In this document: piece after piece, positions 49,855 through 58,485 of the stretch
How positions within the stretch are numbered: position 1 is the stretch's first letter
Layout of the letters: each line of letters begins with the position of its first letter
From: Lysobacterales bacterium
Lineage (GTDB): Bacteria > Pseudomonadota > Gammaproteobacteria > Xanthomonadales > Xanthomonadaceae
Length of the DNA: 64,000 nt
Assembly (NCBI GenBank): GCA_017302135.1
Contig: JAFLDZ010000003.1
Coordinates: 248,001 to 312,000, forward strand
Reading direction: 5' to 3'
Made by a program: the position numbers and the translations under genes
The notes under the pieces: generated by a model
Databases searched by the model: none
The model's input: the letters and a program-made list of their open reading frames with translations, nothing else
What the model was told of the DNA's origin: nothing

Positions 49855-50769
49855 TCATGAGCCGGGCTTGGACGGCCGCACGACGGCCCCCTCTTCCCAG
49901 CGCAGCGGCGTGTAGGCAGAACCCGGCAGTCCGCTGTTGCCGGCGCGCACGACCGCGCGCAACACCGACACGCGCCCGTCACGCAACCGCGCCCGGCTGT
50001 CGATACTATACGTGCCCGTGCCGACACCGACGAGAGAACCGGTCTCGCCCGGCAGGCGCGGACGCCACCGTTCGGCCAAGGCACGTTCCGGATCGACCCC
50101 CAGCGCCTGCAGCACTTCCGCGCTCGCATATTGCTCGCTGGGACGACCCTGCCCGCTGTAGACCGTCAGATGCGGCGCAAGTTTCTCGAAAAGTTCCGGG
50201 GTCATGCCCAGCACCAACTGCAGCTCGGCCACGGTCTCGAACGGCGCGTCCTTGGCGCCGTAAGGCCGCTCATCGGCGCTGTAATCGGGATCTTCAGCGC
50301 CGCCTTCGGCCTGGGTCAGCGTATCCGGGTCGCGCCAGTCCATGATCGCGGCGGCGATCTTGCGAGCCGGCTCGCGTTCCACGCCGACCGCCATGATCAA
50401 ACCGGCCATCAGATCGAGATCTGCGGCATTGATATCGACCTTGCCGGACTCGTCGACGATGGTGATGACAATGTCGGCGCCGCCGAACTGCCAGTTGTAG
50501 TCGCGACCATCGGGCAGCCATTGGCGGGTCTGGTCGAGATCGACCACCCGGGTCATCGCGTATTCCAGCCCGGCGCGCGCGGCCTGATCCGCCACCACGC
50601 CGTGGCTCAGGACCCGGCCCTGCATGTATTCGATCCGCGCGGTCAGCGCGAACGCGCCGACCACCGCGGTCAACATCGCGATCAACCACAGCACCAGCAG
50701 CAGCGCCGCGCCGCGCGAAGCGGCGTCTGGCCGCCGACGCAAACCCTGCAGCACGCGCAATCCGGCCAT
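49855..50769 (-). CDS. gspK: type II secretion minor pseudopilin GspK/XpsK
   Basis: Large minor pseudopilin that caps the pseudopilus tip. It has 304 residues from the ATG at 50769, which shares a base with the gspJ stop (TGATG). The N-terminal hydrophobic helix G-A-A-L-L-L-V-L-W-L (about 20-41) lacks the Glu5 of other pseudopilins, as usual for GspK. V-D-I-N-A-A and D-W-R-D-P-D segments match the helical domain and calcium region. Confidence 0.93.
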   Translation of the reverse strand: MAGLRVLQGLRRRPDAASRGAALLLVLWLIAMLTAVVGAFALTARIEYMQGRVLSHGVVADQAARAGLEYAMTRVVDLDQTRQWLPDGRDYNWQFGGADIVITIVDESGKVDINAADLDLMAGLIMAVGVEREPARKIAAAIMDWRDPDTLTQAEGGAEDPDYSADERPYGAKDAPFETVAELQLVLGMTPELFEKLAPHLTVYSGQGRPSEQYASAEVLQALGVDPERALAERWRPRLPGETGSLVGVGTGTYSIDSRARLRDGRVSVLRAVVRAGNSGLPGSAYTPLRWEEGAVVRPSKPGS

Positions 50770-51461
50770 CAGATCGGCACCTGCGAGAATCCGCCGAAGC
50801 TCGCCGCCTGCGGCAGCGACACCACGATCGGCGGCCAGCGGTCGCCGCGTCCGTCGATGATCTCGATCTTCACCTGCAGCGGCATGCGGTCGCCCTGCGA
50901 CCACACCTCTTCCCAGTCGCCGATGCGGTTCTGCGCGTCCAGCGCGCGATATCGGATCTTGACCTCGCGCAGGCCGCCGGCAAGCAGTTCCGGCGGACGC
51001 GGGTCGCGCTCGGCGTTGACCTCGTTCGCCAGCACCACCGCGAAGTCGGCCTGCAGCCGCACGCCTTCGCCATCGTCCACGACGGTGATGTCGTGCAGAT
51101 GCGGGCCGCCGCGTCCGAGATACGCCGGCAGATCGGCGACGAAACGGATGCGGTCGGGTTCGCCGAGGAAACGCAGCGGCGAACCGGTGCTTTCGTTGAC
51201 ATCGAATGCGATCGGCAGCGCCGAGGCGATGCGTCTGCGCAGGAAACCTTCGACCGCGCGCATGCGTTCGTTGCGCTGCGCGGTGATCTCGCCGCGGGTG
51301 GCGGCAGCCGACGCAGCGCGCAGCGTGGCGAAACCCAGCGTCATCGCTGCGGCCAGCAGGATCGTGGCGATCAGGATTTCGATCAGGGTGAATCCGGAGG
51401 CCGCACGTGCGGATCGCGGCAGGCGTCGATGCGTGCGGCGGCTCATGGGGTCAGCCGTCAT
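50769..51461 (-). CDS. gspJ: type II secretion minor pseudopilin GspJ/XpsJ
   Basis: Minor pseudopilin of the tip complex with H/I/K. It has 230 residues. The prepilin peptidase site G-F-T-L-I-E near 23-28, with conserved Glu, is followed by a hydrophobic helix. ATG at 51461 overlaps the gspI stop (ATGA); Met6 at 51446 is an alternative. The leader is long and basic (about 22 residues). Confidence 0.93.
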   Translation of the reverse strand: MTADPMSRRTHRRLPRSARAASGFTLIEILIATILLAAAMTLGFATLRAASAAATRGEITAQRNERMRAVEGFLRRRIASALPIAFDVNESTGSPLRFLGEPDRIRFVADLPAYLGRGGPHLHDITVVDDGEGVRLQADFAVVLANEVNAERDPRPPELLAGGLREVKIRYRALDAQNRIGDWEEVWSQGDRMPLQVKIEIIDGRGDRWPPIVVSLPQAASFGGFSQVPI

Positions 51462-51916
51462 GGCACCACCCCGGCGGCGTTGATATCGGTCGGCGTCATC
51501 AGGCGCAGGGATTGCAGGCGCAGCGTTTCGCGCGGACCGCCCTTGCCCCAGCGCATGATCAATTCCAACTGCAGCAATTGCGGGGCGCCCAGGACCTGCG
51601 GCTGACGCGGCGGGGCCGAAGGATCGCGGAACGGCGCGACGTTCATTTCCCAGCGATAACGTCCGCCTTCGATCTCGCCGTCGCGCTGCCCGACTTCCAG
51701 CATCTCGCCGACGCCAGCCTGATCCAGCAGCGATTGCGCATGCAGCGCGGCGCGCCCGAAATCGCTCGCCGCGCGCACCTGTTTCGTCGCGTTGGTCAAC
51801 GAGCCGAGCAACAACGTCATGGCGAAGGCGAGCAGCGCGAACGCGACCACGACTTCGATCAGCGTGTAACCGCGCTGGCCACGCGATGCCGGCGATGTGC
51901 GGCGCAGGCGATTCAT
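51458..51916 (-). CDS. gspI: type II secretion minor pseudopilin GspI/XpsI
   Basis: Minor pseudopilin, 152 residues. The prepilin cleavage motif is G-Y-T-L-I-E at about 16-21, then a hydrophobic helix V-V-V-A-F-A-L-L-A-F-A-M. Its start overlaps the gspH stop (ATGA). The order H-I-J-K is intact. Confidence 0.93.
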   Translation of the reverse strand: MNRLRRTSPASRGQRGYTLIEVVVAFALLAFAMTLLLGSLTNATKQVRAASDFGRAALHAQSLLDQAGVGEMLEVGQRDGEIEGGRYRWEMNVAPFRDPSAPPRQPQVLGAPQLLQLELIMRWGKGGPRETLRLQSLRLMTPTDINAAGVVP

Positions 51917-52428
51917 CGCTCGACCTCGCCCCTGTGCAGCGTGACTTCGCCGGTGAGCCAGGCGACGTCGACATTCCAGGCGGCGTTCTTCACGCGCAGT
52001 TGGATCCGTCCGCCGGTCGACGCGCCATCCTCGAAAAACAGGATCACGCCCTCGCCTTCGCGGGACTGCACCTGCCGCACACCGGTGAAGGTCACGTCCA
52101 GCGTCCTGGGAAATGTGCCGCCACGCGATTTGGCTCCGGTCCACGTGCGCTGCTCGGGCACGACCGTGAAGCGCTGCACGGTGCCGGTCGAGATCGCCTG
52201 GGCGCGCGAATGGCGCAGTTCGGCCACCAGCTTCTTCGCATTGGAGCGGAGTTTCAGTCCGTCCATGCCGCCGTTCATGGCGCCCATCAGCACCAGCGTG
52301 AGCGCGGCGATCAACGTGACCACGATCAGGATTTCGATCAGCGTGAAACCCTGCGTTGCGCCCACGCGCGACGCTTGGCGACGCGGCGAAGCCGATATGG
52401 CGTGGCGCCGGGCGCGGCGTGGATTCAT
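51913..52428 (-). CDS. gspH: type II secretion pseudopilin GspH/XpsH
   Basis: Minor pseudopilin, 171 residues, with a 26-residue basic leader and cleavage motif G-F-T-L-I-E-I-L-I near 27-35. The C-terminal GspH domain follows. It starts 46 bases after gspG. Confidence 0.92.
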   Translation of the reverse strand: MNPRRARRHAISASPRRQASRVGATQGFTLIEILIVVTLIAALTLVLMGAMNGGMDGLKLRSNAKKLVAELRHSRAQAISTGTVQRFTVVPEQRTWTGAKSRGGTFPRTLDVTFTGVRQVQSREGEGVILFFEDGASTGGRIQLRVKNAAWNVDVAWLTGEVTLHRGEVER

Positions 52429-52474
52429 CGTGGCGTGGGCGCGAAGGGCGGCGACGCAAGCGCCGCCGTGGTTG

Positions 52475-52909
52475 TTACTGCTCGTACTTGATATCGGCGG
52501 CGACGCTGCTGCCGCCGGGCTGGCCGTCCTTGCCGTAGCTGATCAGATCGAATTCGCCGTTCTCGCCGGGCACGGTGTATTGCAGCGCCTTGTTGAAGGG
52601 ATCTTTCAGATCGCGGGCACTGCCGTAGGGCCCAAGCCATCCATCGATTTGCGGATCGCTGATCAAATCCTCCAGCGTGCGCGGATATTCGCCAACGTCC
52701 GAGTTGTACTGCTCGATGTTGGCGGCGACTTTCTCGACCTGGATTTTCGCCAGCTTGAAATTCGCCTTGTCCTTGTTGTTGAAAATCGCGCCTCCGACAA
52801 CCGCGAGAATGCCGCCGATGAGCACGATCACGATCATGATCTCGATCAGGGTCATACCGCGCTGCGAGTGGCGAGATGCGGAACGGCGGATGAAGTGGGA
52901 ATCGCGCAT
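52475..52909 (-). CDS. gspG: major pseudopilin GspG/XpsG
   Basis: Major subunit of the periplasmic pseudopilus. It has 144 residues. The leader ends at G-M-T-L-I-E-I-M-I-V near 18-27. The GspG signature Y-N-S-D-V-G-E-Y-P-R-T-L-E-D-L is near 68-82 and W-L-G-P-Y is near 91. The calcium-site region near the C-terminus is present. The reading frame stays open upstream into gspF, but homology starts at M-R-D-S-H. A 68-base gap before it may hold a promoter, not resolved. Confidence 0.97.
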   Translation of the reverse strand: MRDSHFIRRSASRHSQRGMTLIEIMIVIVLIGGILAVVGGAIFNNKDKANFKLAKIQVEKVAANIEQYNSDVGEYPRTLEDLISDPQIDGWLGPYGSARDLKDPFNKALQYTVPGENGEFDLISYGKDGQPGGSSVAADIKYEQ

Positions 52910-52977
52910 GTCGGTCAGTCCATTCGTAAGGGGCGTAGCTGAAGATAAACGCATGGGATGCAAACAGAGGAATCGAA

Positions 52978-54189
52978 TTATATGGAACCGCTGAGCTGAT
53001 ACATCGGTAGCAGGACAGCCATGATGATGCCGCCAATGAAAATCGCCAGCAGCACCGTGATCACCGGCACCAGCAGCGCCAGCATGCGGTCCAGTGCCTG
53101 GCCGGTTTCGCCCTCGAAGGTGTCTGCGGTCTTCAGCAGCATGGCATCGAGCGCGCCGGACTCTTCGCCGACCTGGATCATCTGCAGCGCCAGACGCGGG
53201 AACCGCTTGCCCTTGGCGAGGGCGGCTGACAGACCAACGCCGTTCTTGACGTCGGTCGCCGCAGCTTCGACATCGCCGATCAGGGCTTGGTTCCCCAGGA
53301 TGCGTCCGCCGATGCCCATCGCGGTGAGCAATGGCACGCCGTTCTTGAGCAGGGTGCCGAGCGTGCGCGCCAGCCGCGCGGTTTCCATCTTGGCCACGAT
53401 CGGGCCGGCGATCTTCTGCCGCAGCAGCCAGTCGTCGAATCGCGCGCGGAAGCCGGGCTGCCGCCATTGCCGGGCGAACGCCCATGCCGCGACCACAGGA
53501 ATGGCGACCACCACGAACCACCAGTCGCGCACGAACAGTCCCAGCCCCAGCACGATGCGCGAGAACAGCGGCAGCTCGGCATCGAGGTTGCTGTACATCT
53601 CGTTGAACTGCGGCACCACGTAGCCCAGCAGGAACAGCAGCGACAGGCTGACCATCGTCATCAGGATCGCCGGGTAGATCAGCGCATTGATGACCCGGCC
53701 GCGCAGCGCGCGGCTGCGTTCGAGGTAGTCGGCGAGGCGCTGCAGCGTGTCGTGCAGGCTGCCGCCGGTTTCGCCGGCGCGCACCATGTTCACGTAGAGC
53801 CGCGAGAACGCGCCGTGCTGACGTTCCAGCGCCACCGACAGCGCGGTGCCGCCGCGCACCGCGTCGCGGATGTCGAGGATGGTCCGGCGCGCGGCATCGT
53901 CCTCGGGCAGTTCCAGCAGGATCGACAGGGCGCGGTCCAGCGGCTGACCGGCGCCCAGCAGGGTCGCGAGTTGCTGGGTGAACTGCACCAGCCGCGCGCC
54001 GCCAAAGGGTTTGGGTTTGAACAGACTGCGCAAGGCCCACTCGCCGCCCGCAGCGGCGAGCACCGCTTCCATCGGCAGATGACCCTGTTCCTGCAGGCGC
54101 AAGACCACCTCGGCGTCGCTGCCGGCCTCCATCTGGCCGTCCAGCACTTCGCCGCGCGTATTCAGGGCTTTGTAGCGGTACAGGGGCAT
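52978..54189 (-). CDS. gspF: type II secretion inner-membrane protein GspF/XpsF
   Basis: Polytopic platform protein of 403 residues from M-P-L-Y-R-Y-K-A-L at 54189, the canonical GspF N-terminus. Two homologous cytoplasmic T2SSF domains (about 70-195 and 270-395) each end in a hydrophobic region; three transmembrane helices in total. G-E-E-S-G-A-L motif is near 340. Confidence 0.96.
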   Translation of the reverse strand: MPLYRYKALNTRGEVLDGQMEAGSDAEVVLRLQEQGHLPMEAVLAAAGGEWALRSLFKPKPFGGARLVQFTQQLATLLGAGQPLDRALSILLELPEDDAARRTILDIRDAVRGGTALSVALERQHGAFSRLYVNMVRAGETGGSLHDTLQRLADYLERSRALRGRVINALIYPAILMTMVSLSLLFLLGYVVPQFNEMYSNLDAELPLFSRIVLGLGLFVRDWWFVVVAIPVVAAWAFARQWRQPGFRARFDDWLLRQKIAGPIVAKMETARLARTLGTLLKNGVPLLTAMGIGGRILGNQALIGDVEAAATDVKNGVGLSAALAKGKRFPRLALQMIQVGEESGALDAMLLKTADTFEGETGQALDRMLALLVPVITVLLAIFIGGIIMAVLLPMYQLSGSI

Positions 54190-54338
54190 GCGGTTCGGGG
54201 TACGACTAAGACGCGGAGAGAGGATCGCCCGCAAGGGCGGGCGGTCGGGAACGGGCGATGGAGCATATCGGTTGCCACCGCGGATTGGGAGCCCGCAGCG
54301 CGCCGAAGGTTCCCCGGCTCCCGCCGCGACGGGTCATC

Positions 54339-55238
54339 TCATTGCCCTGGCGCCTTCGGGGCCAGAATGCTGTCGTTGATGATCCTGATCAGCTTTTCGA
54401 CCTGCGGGCGTTGTTCGTCGTAGTGCGTCGAGACGCTCAGATAACGTTCGTAATTCGGGTCGGTGCAAGCGAAATCGCTGACGCACAGCAGGTGCATGAG
54501 GCGCGAACCGCGCGCGCAATCGTAGCCTGCGCGGCAGGACGCCATGATCCAGGCGAACTGGGCCGCCTGCCCCTTGAAGGCAGGCGCCTGCGTCGGATCC
54601 GGCCAGTCGCCTTTCAACTTCGGCACCAGCAGCGACAGTTCGAAGATCGCGTCGGGGTCGCCGCTGGCGCTCACCTTGCCGATGAAGTACTGGAACTGCG
54701 AGGGGCTGAGCGTGGGCACGGTGCGCGAGAAATAACGCATCTCGGAGGTGACGTCGCCGGCCTTGGCGCTCTTGTGCAGCCAGTATTGGGCGAGCCCGGG
54801 GTTCTTGCGCAGATCCGCAGCCGCCTGCGTGCACAGGCGGTTGTAATCGTGCACGAGCCCATCGATGGTCGGCTGCGACATCTGATCGGTCTTGGCGAGA
54901 TTCCGCAGCATGTCCAGGCTGCTGCGCATTGCGCCATCGAACGCCTTGCAGTCTTCGTACAGTTCCGAAAGCCGGCGCTGCGCCACCAGATTGCCGCCCT
55001 CGGCCGACTGCCGGATTTCGATGTAGCTGGCCTCACGCCACAGATGGCGGTGCTCCTCGACATATTTCCGGCTGCGTTCGACGCGCACGGCCAATTCGGC
55101 AGCGCTCGGTGCCTTGACGGCTGCAGCGGTCCCGGTCCGGTCGGAAGAGGCGCGGTCGCGTCCCATCCACCAGCCGACGGTCGCCGCGCCGACCGCCACC
55201 ACGGCGACGCACAGCGCGATCACGACTCCCTTCTTCAT
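54339..55238 (-). CDS. unknown membrane-anchored protein inside the T2SS operon
   Basis: A 299-residue protein between gspE and gspF, not a known Gsp subunit. Lys-Lys start, one hydrophobic helix at about 4-25 (uncleaved anchor or signal), then a periplasmic helical region. The segment A-E-G-G-N-L-V-A-Q-R-R-L-S-E-L-Y-E-D near 78-95, and later K-S-A-K-A-G-D, resemble degenerate Sel1/TPR-like repeats. Four or more Cys near 230-250 could form disulfides. Start at 55238 has GAGG upstream. Family not recognised beyond this. Confidence 0.75.
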   Translation of the reverse strand: MKKGVVIALCVAVVAVGAATVGWWMGRDRASSDRTGTAAAVKAPSAAELAVRVERSRKYVEEHRHLWREASYIEIRQSAEGGNLVAQRRLSELYEDCKAFDGAMRSSLDMLRNLAKTDQMSQPTIDGLVHDYNRLCTQAAADLRKNPGLAQYWLHKSAKAGDVTSEMRYFSRTVPTLSPSQFQYFIGKVSASGDPDAIFELSLLVPKLKGDWPDPTQAPAFKGQAAQFAWIMASCRAGYDCARGSRLMHLLCVSDFACTDPNYERYLSVSTHYDEQRPQVEKLIRIINDSILAPKAPGQ

Positions 55239-55310
55239 CCCCTGAACCTCATGCTGGCCATCTGCGGAAACTGCACGGCACATAGTAGCGAAGCACGCAC
55301 CGGTCGGGCA

Positions 55311-57041
55311 TCAGGCGTCCTCGGTCACGCGCAGGACTTCTTCGAGCGTGGTGCTGCCGGCCAGCGCCTTGATGATGCCGTCCTCGTACATGGTGCGCAT
55401 GCCGGACTGCTTGGCCAGCTGTTCGAGTTCGCCCATGCCGGCGTGGCGCATCACCGCACGGCGGATCTCGTCGTTCATCACCAGGAATTCCACGATGGTG
55501 GTACGGCCGAGATAGCCGGTCGGCGCGATCGCCGATCCTCGCGGGCGGTAAAGATAGATGGTGCCTTCGGGCTGGTAGCGGCGCAGGCTGAATTTTTCGA
55601 TTTCCTCGGGCGAAGGCTCGTAGCGTTCGGCGTGGGTCGGCTCCAGCTTGCGCACCAGGCGCTGGGCGAGGATGCCGTTGATGGTCGAGGTCAGCAGATA
55701 GTCTTCGACGCCCATGTCGAGCAGGCGGGTGATGCCGCCGGACGCGTTGTTGGTGTGCAGGGTGCTGAGCACCAGATGGCCGGTGAGCGCCGACTGGATC
55801 GCGATCTTGCAGGTTTCCAGATCGCGCATTTCGCCGATCATGATGATGTCCGGGTCCTGGCGCACGATGCTGCGCAGGGCATGGGCGAAATCCAGGCCGA
55901 TCTGCGGCTTGGCCTGGATCTGGTTGATGCCCTCGATCTGGTATTCGACCGGGTCCTCGACGGTGATGATCTTCACGTCGGGGGTGTTGAGTTTGGACAA
56001 CGCCGTGTACAGCGTGGTGGTCTTGCCCGAGCCGGTGGGGCCGGTGACCAGCATGATCCCGTGCGGCTGCTGCAGCACGTGATTGAACTGCGGCAGGAAG
56101 TCGTCGGTGAAGCCCAGCTTGTGGAAATCGAAGACCACGGTCTCGCGGTCGAGCAGGCGCATCACCACCGATTCGCCGTGCGCGGTGGGCACCGTGCTCA
56201 CGCGCAGATCGAGCTCTTTGCCCTGCACCCGCAGCATGATCCGGCCATCCTGCGGCAGGCGGCGTTCGGCGATGTTGAGTTTGGCCATGATCTTCACGCG
56301 CGAAATGACCGCAGCGGTGAGGTTGGCCGGCGGGCTTTCGCCCTCTTCCAGCACGCCATCGATGCGGTAGCGCACCTTCAGGCGGTTCTCGAACGGCTCG
56401 ATGTGGATGTCCGATGCGCGCAGCTCGACCGCGCGCTGGATGATCAGATTCACCAGCCGGATGACCGGGGCTTCCGAGGCGAGGTCGCGCAGGTGCTCGA
56501 CATCGTCGACATCGCCGGTCTCGCCTTCGGCAGTCTCCACGATCGCACCCATCGCACTGCGGCCCTGACCGTGCCAGCGTTCGATCAGGTCGCCGATCTC
56601 AGAGCGCAGCCCGACCAAGGGGCGCACCTCGCGCTGGGTGGCGAGCCGGATCGCGTCGAGGGTGTAGGCGTCCTGCGCGTCGGCCATGAGGACGGCGACA
56701 TGCGCGTCGCTCTCGCCCACCGGCACCGCCGCGAACTGCTTCATGAACTTCAGGCTGAGATCGACCCCTTCCGGCGGCAGGTCGGGCAATTCCTTGATCG
56801 CCACCAGCGGCAGCCCCAGCACCTCGGCGCAGGCCTCGGCGTGATCGCGCTCCGACACCAGCCCGAGGCGGGCGATCAGCGCCAGCAACTCGCTGCCGGT
56901 TTCCTCCTGCAGGCGCTGCGCGCGCACCAGGTCGGTTTCTTTCAGGCGCCCCTTTTCGATCAGCGCAGCGACGATCCGCTCACCGTCGGAGGCCGGCGGC
57001 AACGTGATCTGCTCTTCGGTGGGCTGCATGACTGCGTTCAC
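55311..57041 (-). CDS. gspE: type II secretion ATPase GspE/XpsE
   Basis: Hexameric cytoplasmic ATPase powering pseudopilus assembly. It has 576 residues, GTG start at 57041 (Met5 at 57029 possible). The N-terminal domain binds GspL. The ATPase core has G-P-T-G-S-G-K-T-T Walker A, an Asp box I-T-V-E-D-P-V-E, Walker B and a His box T-L-H-T-N-N-A. The tetracysteine zinc motif after the L-V-R segment in many GspE proteins is missing: the region reads L-V-R-K-L-E-P-T-H with no Cys pairs. First gene of the secretion operon. Confidence 0.96.
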   Translation of the reverse strand: MNAVMQPTEEQITLPPASDGERIVAALIEKGRLKETDLVRAQRLQEETGSELLALIARLGLVSERDHAEACAEVLGLPLVAIKELPDLPPEGVDLSLKFMKQFAAVPVGESDAHVAVLMADAQDAYTLDAIRLATQREVRPLVGLRSEIGDLIERWHGQGRSAMGAIVETAEGETGDVDDVEHLRDLASEAPVIRLVNLIIQRAVELRASDIHIEPFENRLKVRYRIDGVLEEGESPPANLTAAVISRVKIMAKLNIAERRLPQDGRIMLRVQGKELDLRVSTVPTAHGESVVMRLLDRETVVFDFHKLGFTDDFLPQFNHVLQQPHGIMLVTGPTGSGKTTTLYTALSKLNTPDVKIITVEDPVEYQIEGINQIQAKPQIGLDFAHALRSIVRQDPDIIMIGEMRDLETCKIAIQSALTGHLVLSTLHTNNASGGITRLLDMGVEDYLLTSTINGILAQRLVRKLEPTHAERYEPSPEEIEKFSLRRYQPEGTIYLYRPRGSAIAPTGYLGRTTIVEFLVMNDEIRRAVMRHAGMGELEQLAKQSGMRTMYEDGIIKALAGSTTLEEVLRVTEDA

Positions 57042-57138
57042 TGGTCCTGACCTCGGAACCGGCGCTTCGGCCGTTGTGGGGTGATGGTTCGTACTCTAAC
57101 AGGGGCCGCGCCGCGACTCGGCCCGCCATCCGCACTGC

Positions 57139-57168
57139 GAAAACGGAGGCGCCGCCCGCAGGCGGCGC
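57139..57168 (-). terminator. possible terminator between pilU and gspE
   Basis: On the minus strand an 8-base stem GCGCCGCC/GGCGGCGC with loop TGCG is followed by CTCCGTTTTC. It lies about 105 bases after the pilU stop. The T run is displaced, so termination may be partial. The remaining part of 57042-57274 likely holds the gspE promoter; no clear match was seen. Confidence 0.5.
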
Positions 57169-57274
57169 AGGTATTGTCCAACAGCCGGGTCCAAGAACCA
57201 GGCTCAAGAACCTGAGCGATGGGGACCGCATACCGCCGGTGAAGTTCACCGCGACGTCGTGGACCGCCTGCCGC

Positions 57275-58405
57275 TCAGCGCACCTCGGCCACTTCCACAC
57301 CGTCCAGCCCGGCCGCGAGCGTGCGAGCGTCGCCGCCTTGGGCGAGCTTGATCTTCAGCCGCACCTCGTTCTGGGAGTCGGCGAAGCGCAGCGCGTCTTC
57401 GTAGCTGATCTCGCCGGCCTGATACAGCTCGAACAGCGCCTGGTCGAAGGTCTTCATGCCGAGGTTGGTCGACTCCTTCATCACTTCCTTGATCTTGTGG
57501 ATCTCGCCGTCGCGGATGTAGTCCTGGATCAGCGGCGTGCCAAGGAGGATTTCCATCGCCACCTTGCGCCCCTTTCCGTCCGGAGTCGGGATCAACTGCT
57601 GGGCGACCACGCCCTTGATGTTCAGCGACAAATCCATCAACAGCTGGCTGCGGCGGTCTTCCGGGAAGAAGTTGATGATGCGGTCCATCGCCTGGTTGGC
57701 GTTGTTGGCATGCAGGGTGCACAGCACCAGATGCCCGGTTTCGGCGAAGGCGATGGCGTGGTCCATGCCTTCGCGGGTGCGCACCTCGCCGATCATGATC
57801 ACGTCGGGCGCCTGGCGCAGGGTGTTCTTCAGCGCGTTCTCCCAGCTGTCGGTGTCGATGCCGACTTCGCGCTGGGTAACGATGCAGCCCTCGTGCTTGT
57901 GCACGAATTCGATCGGGTCTTCGATGGTGATGATGTGGCCGCTGGAATTCTGGTTGCGATAGCCGATCATCGCCGCCAGCGAAGTCGATTTGCCGGTGCC
58001 GGTGGCGCCGACGAAAATGATGATGCCGCGCTTTGTCATCGCCAGGGTCTTGATGATCGGCGGCAGCGCGAGCTCTTCGATGGTCGGGATCTTCGACTCG
58101 ATCCGGCGCAGCACCATGCCGACCTGGTTGCGCTGATAGAAACAGCTGACGCGGAAGCGGCCGACCCCGGAGACGCCGATCGCGAAGTTGCACTCGTGGG
58201 TCTTTTCGAACTCCTCGCGCTGCGCGGGCGTCATCACGTTCAGCACCAGATCGCGGCTCTGCTGCGGGGTCAGCGCGTTCTGGGTGATCGGCGTGATCTT
58301 GCCGTGGACCTTCATCGCCGGCGGCATGCCTGCGGTGATGAACAGATCCGACGCTTTCTGATGCGCCATCAGCTTGAGGAACGAGGTGAAATCGATGGTG
58401 CTCAT
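57275..58405 (-). CDS. pilU: type IV pilus retraction ATPase paralogue PilU
   Basis: PilT-dependent retraction ATPase. It has 376 residues. Walker A is G-A-T-G-T-G-K-S-T (the PilU variant), with Asp box I-T-I-E-D-P-I-E-F, Walker B I-M-I-G-E-V-R-T and His box T-L-H-A-N-N-A. The C-terminal extension of about 40 residues beyond PilT is typical of PilU. Downstream of pilT by 80 bases. Confidence 0.96.
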   Translation of the reverse strand: MSTIDFTSFLKLMAHQKASDLFITAGMPPAMKVHGKITPITQNALTPQQSRDLVLNVMTPAQREEFEKTHECNFAIGVSGVGRFRVSCFYQRNQVGMVLRRIESKIPTIEELALPPIIKTLAMTKRGIIIFVGATGTGKSTSLAAMIGYRNQNSSGHIITIEDPIEFVHKHEGCIVTQREVGIDTDSWENALKNTLRQAPDVIMIGEVRTREGMDHAIAFAETGHLVLCTLHANNANQAMDRIINFFPEDRRSQLLMDLSLNIKGVVAQQLIPTPDGKGRKVAMEILLGTPLIQDYIRDGEIHKIKEVMKESTNLGMKTFDQALFELYQAGEISYEDALRFADSQNEVRLKIKLAQGGDARTLAAGLDGVEVAEVR

Positions 58406-58485
58406 GGTGCCACTCCGGAATTCGGGACGCGGGACGCAGCTCGTGGAAAAAAAGAAATCGCGGCCGGATGCTTATTCGAACGACA

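Noticed and set aside
54258..57050. 930-residue plus-strand frame opposite gspE
   Set aside because: Antisense to gspE and the unknown T2SS gene, with no recognisable domain.
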